NCBI GenBank assembly: GCA_000697665.1
Contig: KL197714.1
Location: 1,061,738 to 1,090,537, forward strand
DNA length: 28,800 bases
Origin: Jaapia argillacea MUCL 33604
Lineage: Eukaryota; Basidiomycota; Agaricomycetes; Jaapiales; Jaapiaceae
Reading direction: 5' to 3'
Positions 20,266 through 28,800 of the stretch are shown in pieces (positions within the stretch are counted from its first letter, which is position 1; every line of letters begins with the position of its first letter). The notes under the pieces were generated by a model. It made no database searches, had not been told where the DNA came from, and saw nothing but the letters and a program-made list of their open reading frames with translations. The position numbers and the translations under genes are program-made.

Positions 20266-21194
20266 CTATACAGAAGGCGGAGGAGCTCGAGGTATCGGCA
20301 AGTCCTCATCAACCACCTTCTGCAAATTCTCCCTCCAATCCAACTTCGGATCCCATCCATACGGCAGCGCAGACGCCTCACACTCACTTTTCACCACAGC
20401 TATCGACCTAAACTTCAAACGAGGGTATATTGAATTATCCGGCGAAGGTATCTTATGTTCTCCTTTATTAACAGCGAAAATCAACACAGGTGCCGAATCC
20501 TGTTCGCCATTAGTTTGTTCCTGTAGAGCTTGACGTTCAATATGATGTTGCTTCATCATTTGTTCGACGGTACCGGGAGAGACGCTTCCGAGCAAAACGG
20601 CGAATGAGGAGAGAGTGAGGAGGGTGATTGAGTGGATGTGGAATCGGGCACCGATGATGGGGTGTGGGCGGGGATGGAGAGTGATGAGTAATCCGTATTT
20701 GGAGATGTTGGAGAAGTCGTGGGTGAGGTTAAAGGCGAACATCATGGCGTCGGAGATGGAGTCGCAGAATCGCGCTATCCAGTAACGGCAGTGACGTCGG
20801 AGGAGAGGTTCGGGTTCATCTCCTGTGCCTGAGGGAGTGGTGATTGATATGTCGCATTGGGGTTTATGAGTTGACCAGTGTTTTCCTTCGCGTTGATGGA
20901 TTTTGACGGTGTGAGGATGGGTTGGAGGGTGGAGGGAGACTCACTTTGACATTCTGTGCTCTGGTTTAGAGTGGTGGTTATGTGGTGTGGAGGGTTAGTG
21001 AGGGTTAGACGTACACAATAATAGGCGTTCCTGTGGAGAAGGATGGTCAGACGTGGTCCGGATGGAGTGATGAAGGAGAGAGCTGACTTGCAACGAGCAC
21101 ACTTTCGCAGCTTTTTGGATCTCCCGCAGTACAGCGCTCGACATTGGATGTCGGGGAGAATGGGTTGTTCCGTCGGCGGATTGGTGGTGCTCAT
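20266..21194 (-). CDS. MYND zinc-finger protein B4
   Basis: Exons (minus): 21194-21088, 21030-21015, 20960-20945, 20885-20266, giving 252 aa. Finger: C-R-A-L-Y-C, CARC, YYCSTECQ, W-S-T-H-K-P-Q-C. The C-domain shows YWIARFCDSIS, LTHDFSNISKYGLLI, HPRPHPIIGARFHI, QMMKQHHIERQAL, NGEQDSAPVLIF and PYGWDPKLDWRENL, and the protein ends in a Pro-rich tail. B3 is its nearest paralog, with shared exon lengths and no upstream mini-exon. B3 and B4 end toward each other around the DUF7137-like gene, so they arose by duplication with inversion. The start is the first ATG in frame before the finger. Confidence 0.9.
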
Positions 21195-21592
21195 CGGCGA
21201 GGTCGGGGTGGTCAGTGGCCTAAAGGGTGGACGAAAGTGCAGAAGTTGAAGTCGGTCGGGATGTTGCAATGAAGGGTTGTTTCCACGTGACGTGGATTCC
21301 TGGCAGTGGTCGGAGCTCACCGAGTTCTCGGTTTCTCTGCTTTGCGCTGGAACTATCGCAGCTTGACGCTGGTTTACTGATATTATCCGCGAGTCTACGA
21401 CCGAGCGACGCAAGGCACTGTATAACTCTTGACGAACCACTGACGACCAGTAACGGTGCGCCACATCTTCACCACACCCCATGACCCGGAACTTACACTC
21501 GCCGACGAATGACCATGTTGCAGAAGCATATCTAAATCCTGCAATCTCCCTCTCGCAAACCCATCAACCTCATCGAAAGTGATCCCGCTCCA
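21195..21592. other. divergent promoter region between B4 and the Iks1-type kinase
   Basis: A CACGTGACGTGG string at 21285-21296 combines an E-box-like CACGTG with GTGAC. Open frames on both strands here are not supported as exons. Confidence 0.4.
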
Positions 21593-24500
21593 ATGATCGA
21601 TACCTCCCTTCCACCTTCTCCGCGCCTCCAAACTGCCCTGATCCCCCTCAGTACTCCCTCACCCCCGCCTTCCTCAACAGCACCACCAGAAGACTGGCAA
21701 CCAGTCTTCCAAGCCTCCAACCAAGTAGTCTTGTATAACCCTACATCGCACGCTCTCTCCATACGCAAGACTACTCCACAATACCCCTTAGTGTGTCCGA
21801 ATTGCCATCGGCCATTTCCACAGGCTTTGCACCATACGGATCATGACGAGGATGAGGAGGGAGTAGGAGAGGAGGAAGAGGATGATGTAGGACCTAGCAC
21901 GCACGCGTCAAATTATTTCCAGTTATTGGCAACATCCAGCATGGACGAGATTACGAGTCGGCCCTCTATACCTCCTCCTCCTCCTCCGCTACCGGCTTTG
22001 CGAGCGCCTTCGTATTCTTCGTCGCCACCTGGGAGTGGGCGACAAGGGAATGGGAACGGGAATGGGAATGGGAGGGGAGGAGGGGAAGAAGGGATCTCGC
22101 GTGCTAATATGGCTGATGGGTATTTTGCGAGGTTCTTCAAGGAGGAATGTAGACTTGGTATGGGAGCCAACGGGACTGTTTTTCTATGTCAGGTAAGTCT
22201 TCGTCTGTCCGACATATTCTTTACCACCCCTATCCCCTACTTTTATTTAACTCTCCCCTGCCATCTTCATCCTTCCTCCATCGCTCCCACTCTCGTCCTC
22301 TTTGACTCCATCGTTCCCTACTAACTCCATCTATCCAGCACGTCCTAGACTCCCACCCCCTCGGCCATTTCGCAGTGAAAAAAATAGCAGTCGGACAATC
22401 CCATTCATACCTCCTCAACATCCTACACGAAGTTCGACTGTTGGAGACGTTGAGACATCCGAATATTATTACTTATCATCATGCGTGGTTGGAGATGAGC
22501 AAGTTTAGTTTATGGGGGTTGGAGGTTCCTACGCTTTTGTGAGTTTTTTTGGTTTCCTGTAGAGAGGTGGGATGGGGGTTGGACGCGTGGGTGTGTGCTT
22601 GTCTGAGATGTGTGTATGCTGAGGGTATGCGCGTCTGAGCTGGGTGTATGCGCATTTGATCCGGGTGTATACGCATTTGAGTTGAGTGTATGCACGTCCA
22701 ACTTGATCTACGTCTATCCAATCTATTTCTATCCCTCCTCCTCACTCCTCCTCCCTTCCCAATCCCTACTAACACCCTCACCTAGCGTCCTAATGCAATG
22801 GGCAGAAGGAGGTTCCCTCGACGACCTAATCTCATCCCGTACAGGAGGTCCAACTTCATCGCCCGCACCTTCAGCTACTTCGCGGTCTGCGAGGATACGA
22901 GCGTTCAAGGCTGCGCGGGAGGAGAGGGCTTTGCGTGAAGAAGGTGGTGGTGGAGGAGGGACGGGGAAGGGAGCGAGAGGTGGGAGAGGTGGGTGGATGG
23001 GCGTTCATTTGTTTAGTGCAGAAGAGGTTGGGGGGTTGTTTGGGGATGTTGTTGGGGGGTTGGGGTTTTTGGTGAGTTGCTTTTCGTTTGATTTCTGTTG
23101 TGCTTCTACTGCGTCGGGATTGAGTCGTCCACCCGGTCTGGGCTGGTTTTGATTCGAGTTGCGTCTATTGACCTTCGTTTCGAGTGGTTTCGTCGTCGTT
23201 TTGGGCTCAGGCTCAGGTTTTTTTTCAATCTCTGATTTACGTGGCTATAGCACGACAAGTCGATCTTGCATTTAGATTTGAAGCCGGGGAATGTGTTGTT
23301 GACTTGGGATGAAGGTGCTTTGATGTACGTCCCTTTTTTTTTTTTGCTTCCTTTTTGGTTGTTGTATCTTGCTAGCTTTTCCATATCCTTTCGTTGTGTC
23401 CTCGCTATCCCACTGACACCCGCCAACGGTTTTTTTTATCACAGACCACGGGCCATGCTTTCGGATTTCGGAACTTCGAGAGATATGTTACAATCTTCCA
23501 AAGCTAGGTCTGGGAATACCGGGACGTGAGTCTTTTCTCTCTTTCGTCTTTTCATATTCGTTCTTCGTCTCTCCTTTCTTTCTCCGATCCTTCACTCAAC
23601 ATCGCCCCATCGCTCTCTCCATTCTTCCCCGAAATCTTTCACTCTACGAATACTTACCCCGGATCCAACTGACCTATCAATGATCTCCACACAGCCTCGA
23701 ATACTCATCGCCCGAATCCCTACCTTCCCCCCAAACCGGTTATCTAGGTCAAGTAGATTCAAAAGCGGATATGTGGTCGCTTGGGATGATCTTGCATAAG
23801 ATGTTGTTTTTCCGTTTACCATACCGGTACGTTTTCGATCTAAATACTGGGGTGGTATCGAAGATGCGTTCGAAAGAACGTTTCCTGGTGACGTTCTCAA
23901 GAGCCGTGGTTCATACTCGTCTCCTTTGGGTATATTTTGACTTTGATTGTTGGATTGATTTGTAGGTATGCGGAAGATGGACAGGGTGGAACGAAAGGCG
24001 GTGTGGACAGGTTGGAAGCTGAGGTTCTTAGTTACCCAGGGTGAGTCAAATGACTCCTTACCTTTGCCTCCTGGGTTTTAGGCTTATTGTGTTGTCGTGT
24101 AGGTTCAAGACAACGTCGGAACTAGTAACCTCTTTCGAATCCCGACGATTACCCAAAGCGTATCTGTTCCTGTTGGAAAAGTTGTTGACGCCAAGACCGG
24201 GTGGGAGACCGAGTTGTGAGAAGGTGTTGACAGCCATTCATGAAGGGCAGGTGCGTTTGTTACAAACCCTTCTGTGCAACGAGTTGGTATTTATACAACG
24301 ATTTCGCCATGACTTTGTAGCTCAACCCAATAAAACCAGACCCGAAGGCCTCTTCGTCTACCACATCCCTCGTCACAGTCCCCCGTCGACCTCCTCCTCC
24401 ACCCATCTCCGACCCTATCTCTCTCCATCAACGTCACAACCACCCCCATCACGAAACTGGAGAGTCTCAAGACCTCGCCTCGCCTCCCAGCGTAGGCCGG

Positions 24501-25108
24501 ATCATCGAAGAAGACTCTGGTGCACCTTCTCGTAGGTCCACTGCTGAACCCCCGGTAGAACATGAATCACATTTAGGTGATTGGGAAGTCAGAGAACTTA
24601 AAGGGAAAGGGAGGCGGAGGGATCGTTCTCAGCCTAGAGAATCGACACCGCTTTTGGGTTTGCCGTCGGGTACGGTTGGGATGTGGGGGAATTTGTGGTT
24701 GAAGGTTTTGGGAGTTGGGGATCTTGGGGTTGGGGTTTTGAGGAGGCCTTTTGGGTTTGGGGGTGGAGGTGGAGGTGGAGGTAGGTTGGATAGGAAGAAG
24801 GTGGTGGAGAGGCTTGTGAAGAGTTGTTTGTTGGTTGCCAAGGTTCGTTCTTCCTCCCCCGCTTCTCGCCTTTTACCCGCGCTTGGAGGGACACTTTGCT
24901 TACCCGAGTTGCGTTCGTTTAGATTCTAACCCTCCCATATATCTGCCCCAACCTGGATACCAGACCCAAACCTTGGGTTTGGGGAACAGTGTTGTTATTG
25001 GGAGTTGCGGATACAGTGCTCGATGGGTTTGGCGTGTCGGCGTTATTGGGTTGTTTGCATGTTGGGATCGTTTGGGCGGGTTGGAGATGGTTCAGGTGTT
25101 GTATCTGA
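21593..25108 (+). CDS. IKS1: Iks1-type serine/threonine protein kinase with C-terminal membrane segments
   Basis: Ten exons: 21593-22192, 22339-22538, 22786-23071, 23251-23324, 23445-23525, 23695-23826, 23966-24040, 24103-24250, 24321-24842, 24923-25108, giving 767 aa. The N-terminus has WQPVFQASNQVVLYNPTSHA and C-P-N-C, typical of Iks kinases. The kinase domain spans about residues 180-480: P-loop G-M-G-A-N-G (189-194), A-V-K-K (214/215), catalytic loop H-L-D-L-K-P-G-N (Asp371, Lys373, Asn376), SDFGTS (Asp394), S-P-E and D-M-W-S-L-G. The HLD form of HRD is normal for this family. A Gly/Arg-rich insert sits between VLMQWAEGGSLDDL and the catalytic loop. The C-terminal 60 residues hold two hydrophobic segments. 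Most introns are long (62-247 nt) compared with neighbours. Substrates are unknown; membrane-tethered signalling is likely. Confidence 0.92.
22600..22704 (+). repeat. imperfect 21-bp tandem repeat inside an intron
   Basis: About five units of 21 nt, best seen from 22642 (GGGTGTATGCGCATTTGATC and variants at 22663 and 22684), lie inside intron 2 (22539-22785) of the Iks1-type kinase. They explain why this intron is the longest in the window. Confidence 0.65.
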
Positions 25109-25443
25109 CTTTTATGATTTTCGGACTTTGGGTGCTTGAAGAGTTCACGGTATGTATTTGTAGGGATGAAATGGTGATATTTGGTTGATGCACTCTTTCG
25201 ACTCTTGCGGGTTGTGAGGCTGTGATCGTGAGGACTTGGTGAGGCTATGTCACGCTATGTCGTTCGCGAAGATGCGATGGTTGATGTACAGATTCACGCT
25301 GATATCGATGGTCACTGAGCTTGATTTGACACAGGTATGGGGTAATGATGCTTCGGTCTCCACATACCAGAATCAACAGTTGGCAGTGCAGTGACTCAAC
25401 CCTCCAGGAAGGATACCCACAATGACATCCACCTTCTACCAAC
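25109..25443. other. intergenic region before the pseudokinase gene
   Basis: A 335-nt region that should hold the 3' end of the kinase gene and the promoter of the next. No TATA box or other element is clear. Confidence 0.45.
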
Positions 25444-27693
25444 ATGCCCGCGAAACTCCCATCCATCCCGCCACTAGTCAACCAAATCCTCTCTGCAGCG
25501 CAAGCAGCCCCGGTACCAGGTCTCTCGCCTGCGCTTGAAGTTCTGAAATCCTGTATTGATGCGTACAACCAAGTCAAGACTAATCAAGGAGCTTGTGCCG
25601 ATTTGTTGGCTAGGGCTGCGGATTTGGTGAATAAGGTTAATGGTTTGGTGAAGGATTCAGAGACGGGAGATCCGATGGAGAGAGCGTTGAGCCAGCTTGT
25701 GTCGTAAGCTCTCGTGTTTCCCTTGCATCGACTTTGTTCCCCGTTGCTGAATATCGTTTTACACGTTGCATAGATGCCTTGTGGAGGTCAAGACAACGTT
25801 GACCTTCGCTGGAAAACACAACTTTATATACTGGCTATTTCATCAAGACGACATTGCATCTTCTATCGCGGTAGCCAACTCGAGCATTAATGATGCTTTT
25901 CTTCTCTTTAACGTCCGTAACGCCCCTCTCGCTTTATCCTCTGACTGACCAAACCATCTACCCTAGATCAAGAGTGACATCTTGATATATAACTAAGCCA
26001 AGAACTACCACCAAGAAGTCCTCGCAGGTCTATCTGAACTGAAACCCGTGCCCTCTGCGAGTAACCTGCAAGATAAGGAACTCAGGGCGGCGTTGCGCAG
26101 GGTACGCACACCCTCTCCGCATCACTATTACATCTTATCCGCATTTCCATTTTTTTAACCATGCAACTAGCTTCTGATTGAAAACAGCTCACCATCACCA
26201 ACATCGTTGCAAGCTGCGCTGAGTGGCCTGCTTTCCACCACACCATCTAACTCGTCAGAAGCAGACCTCCCTCCCTACGTTATAACAGCATACGAAGTTG
26301 CAAGCGATACTCAAGTGTATGAAGGTCCATGGGGTGCAATTTGGAAGGGTAAATGGTGTGGGTGTGTGGTGGCTATCAAAAAGTTGAGTAGCGACGTTGG
26401 ACGGGAAGTGAGTGCGAGGCTGCTTCGCATCATCTGCTGATGGTCGAACTACCTTGAATTGATGCGGTGTACTATCGACGGTAGGATCTTGAAAGACAGG
26501 TGGCAATATGGTCGGGACTTCGGCACGAGAACGTTCTCCAGGCATTTATCTCTCGAGTTCCTCTATCTCATCCTAGAGCTGACCATTCATTCGACAGTTC
26601 TATGGCGTATCCACGGCAAGCACAGTACCTTTCCTCGTCTCCCCGTTCATGGAGAATGGCACCGTAATGGAACATCTCGAACGCAATCCCAGCTCAGAAG
26701 TCAATCGGTTTAAAATGGTATGTGCTTTGCTACTGGGCCTCGTTTATTGGCTATGGTGTTGCTTAACTTACTAGTCGCTTGTCTCCAGATCACTGGTATC
26801 GCGTACGGTATGCAGTATCTCCATTCTCGTAACTTCATTCACGGGAACCTCCAAGGTGTAAGTAACAGCCCTCTTCTCTTCTTCCCATCTTCCCACCTTC
26901 ATGCCATACCTAACACGCCCCCTTAGTCAAACGTTCTCCTTACCTCAACCTCTCCGCCACGACCTGTTCTGTCAGGTTTCGGCCTAACGAAACTCAAACA
27001 TGATACACTCTCCCGCTCAACCGACCAGGCTTTCATCTCACGTGTCCTTCATTCACCTGCAGCAGTCGGTGAGAGACGTTGGATGGCACCTGAACGACTT
27101 GGTTTGGGGAAGGTGAGTCGAGCAGTGGATGTTTGGAGCTTTGGATGTACTGTTCACGAGGTCAGTTGTTTGTTTGCTGACAAACTTGTGCAGTCTGATG
27201 GCGAATTCGTTGTGTTTGTTTGGGGTTAGATATTGACGGGTAGACCACCTTTCGACGATCTTGACCCAGCTACCATTAGAAAACACATTCTGGGAGCTCG
27301 AAACACGCCGATCTCGACCCACCTTCCTGTCCCTCCCCATCTCCTGTCTTTATCAAAGGGCCAAGTGCCCTCCCCACCGTCATCGCAAATCGACGACGAT
27401 GCTGAACCTCTTACGACATGGCCCACCGATGTCGGTTTTCCCGCATTTGAGGGAGCACCACAACCTCCGTTAATCTTCCACCCTTATTACTCGACCGGCA
27501 TCAGGCGGCTAGTGGAGGGATGTTGGAGTCACGAGCCTGCCTCCAGGCCAAATTTCGATGCGATAACGTGAGTGTTGTCCTGTCCCTGCGATTTTCTGTG
27601 CTCTGAATGGAACCTAAGGACAATGCTAGCATATATCGAAGCCTCTTAAACGTCTTTACGCCAATTGTCATAATTAGGCTACGAATTATATAG
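25444..27693 (+). CDS. MLKL-like protein: N-terminal helical bundle + C-terminal pseudokinase
   Basis: Ten exons: 25444-25703, 25774-25912, 25967-26101, 26171-26407, 26485-26541, 26598-26717, 26789-26857, 26927-27160, 27230-27567, 27630-27693, giving about 550 aa. Residues about 20-165 form an all-helical region (LEVLKSCIDAYNQVKTNQGA, ADLLARAADLVNKVNGLV, SSINDAFLLFNIKSDI) like the MLKL-NTD class common in mushroom fungi. A linker leads to a TKL-like kinase fold (about 218-535). Its glycine loop is broken (Y-E-G-P-W-G-A-I-W), VAIK is kept (Lys248), the catalytic loop is H-G-N-L-Q-G-S-N (Asn336 for Asp) and DFG is G-F-G (356-358). WMAPE and DVWSFGC are kept. It should bind but not hydrolyse nucleotide. 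TAA at 25994-25996 interrupts exon 3 unless an alternative intron (25917-25997) is used, giving 541 aa. The intron at 26542 has a GC donor. Confidence 0.82.
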
Positions 27694-27886
27694 ATACCGT
27701 TCAATAATGGGTGTACTCGGCGTAGTGAATGACACTCAGATGTCGACCCCATTATAGCTTTGAATTGAAGCTGTCGCCACCACGGGAGCGAGAAGCTTTC
27801 GTGCCTTGGCATGAGCAGGTGTGCACGAATGAGAAGATGATGGTGGTATAATACCCAAAGAGTATCCCTTTCGCAATATTAGAAAG

Positions 27887-28800
27887 TCATTCCCAATCCA
27901 ACTTCGTTAAGATGTCTTTGACATTGGTATACCCAGATGTTCCCTTCGATGCCCATCTAGCATCCGCAACGAACGTGTGCTGTTAGAGAAGGGACAAGGT
28001 TTTGAGGTCGATGAATTGGTCCCACCAAGCATGGTCCTCCCTCTTCTTGTTCAGTATTCGGGCTGAGCACATCCATCTGAAGTAGGGATCTACCCTCGCA
28101 TTGTTCGCCTTGAGAAGCACTCGGGCATCCAGATTCCCATAAGCCCAACGAGTATTTGCCTTGGATTGACACAGAACTGAGTAGACAGGAAACCCCATAG
28201 TCACCATGACTCACCTCTCATCTCCCAGCCAAATATCTTCACTCCGTCCAGTGGCTCATAATTGTCATATACATCACTTGGAAGGTCCATGATCTCAAAA
28301 TGGGGCACCTCCGGTTTTGGCGCCAGTACCCACTCCTTCACATAGTTAGCTTGTAACCTGCATAACTCCTTTTCAATAAGCATCTTCCTAGAATCTTCTC
28401 GTCGACGTAAGAGGGATTTATGATCGCCTTCCGAGTCTCCAGTAAGCCCTTGCGACTCCCGGTTGGTGGAGACAGTGGGCGCGATATCATCGACGATTCG
28501 GAGATTGTAAGATGATGGGGGTACCGCGAATGGATTGTCGAAAAACGGCTGCTGAAAGCAACTCGTGTCCTCGTCTTCAGTTTTTGGACACACAAACAAC
28601 TGCAAGAATCGATCGCCTTCTCCTTTCTCGGGATCACCAAAGATGCGAAGGGCATCGCGGAAGTCATCCGGAGTGTTGGGAGAAGATAGGTTGACTTGGA
28701 TGGCGGGGATCATCGGGTATGAGCATATGGAACAGACGGGCCATTCTTCGGTGGGAGAGAGGTAGATCTCATTTCCCCAGACTGTTGCCGACGCGCATTG
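27887..28800 (-). CDS. DUF1963-like protein, partial (5' part beyond the right edge)
   Basis: The first visible exon (from beyond 28800 to 28215) encodes VWGNEIYLSPTEEWPVCSIC, S-Y-P-M, A-I-Q-V-N-L and FLQLFVCPKTEDED. This order, W-P-x-C-x-x-C then an x-Q-x-x-L strand and L-Q-L-F-V-C, resembles fungal DUF1963 proteins and, less closely, PDCD2. The central part is charged and helical (RRREDSRKMLIEKELCRLQA). Downstream exons are 28176-28094 and 27979-27887 (ending KDILTKLDWE, stop TCA 27887-27889). The first of these needs a 38-nt intron, shorter than any other here; an alternative 55-nt intron changes the frame. The 3' structure is therefore tentative. It converges on the pseudokinase gene, 193 nt apart. 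Confidence 0.55.

Noticed and set aside
21593-22170. Minus-strand frames opposite the kinase N-terminus
   Set aside because: Reflect Pro/Gly-rich codons of the plus-strand kinase; no independent support.
27957-28159. Alternative last exon of the DUF1963-like gene read after the 55-nt intron
   Set aside because: Frame is possible, but its codon use and composition look like a shadow. The other frame gives more protein-like sequence, although it needs a 38-nt intron; left unresolved.
1-28800. CRISPR arrays, operons, ribosome binding sites, replication origins
   Set aside because: The window is fungal nuclear DNA with spliced monocistronic genes; no array of spaced direct repeats is present.

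Overview
This window reads as nuclear DNA of a filamentous basidiomycete, most likely an Agaricomycete. Genes lie on both strands and are split by many short introns, mostly 46-80 nt, with GT-AG ends and C-T-A-A-C/C-T-G-A-C-like branch sites. Two families found mainly in mushroom-forming fungi are present: small MYND-finger proteins and a four-helix-bundle kinase-like protein. I rebuilt exon structures by hand from splice signals, reading-frame phase and paralog comparison. Paralogs inside the window confirm most boundaries; nothing was searched in a database.

Left part (1-5.8 kb): three tandem minus-strand paralogs (here A1, A2, A3) encode an N-terminal MYND zinc finger, an acidic linker and a GNAT-like acetyltransferase fold. 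All share one five-exon structure. A1 has a one-base frameshift and A2 has lost several zinc ligands. A 305-bp element with 56-bp inverted repeats and TA flanks, probably a MITE, lies between A1 and A2. Beyond A3 is a decayed member (B0) of a second MYND family.

Middle (6.2-13.1 kb): single-copy genes follow. They are a short-chain dehydrogenase with a 7-nt micro-exon and a GC-AG intron, a disordered Pro/Ser-rich protein, an 11-exon bestrophin-type (UPF0187) anion channel, and a glutathione S-transferase-like protein that needs a 4-nt micro-exon. From 13.4 to 21.2 kb come four intact second-family MYND genes: B1 and B2 in tandem on minus, B3 on plus, B4 on minus. All carry two conserved 16-nt micro-exons encoding the core of the finger. 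A small possible membrane protein and a DUF7137-like membrane-anchored protein lie among them.

Right part (21.6-28.8 kb): an Iks1-type serine/threonine kinase with C-terminal membrane segments is followed by the most striking gene. It combines an N-terminal helical-bundle domain of the MLKL-NTD type with a C-terminal kinase fold lacking both catalytic aspartates (HGN instead of HRD, GFG instead of DFG) but keeping the VAIK lysine. This is the domain order and lesion pattern of the animal necroptosis executor MLKL. The window ends inside a minus-strand gene with weak resemblance to DUF1963 proteins.

Taken together, the locus is a fast-evolving accessory array (MYND-GNAT and MYND families with duplications, a frameshift, a relic and lost ligands) next to housekeeping-like genes and a candidate fungal cell-death pseudokinase. 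Promoters of the MYND genes share GTCAC/GTGAC repeats and, for A1 and A2, a TATTTAAG box at the same distance from the ATG. A functional link between the MYND genes and the pseudokinase is only inference.
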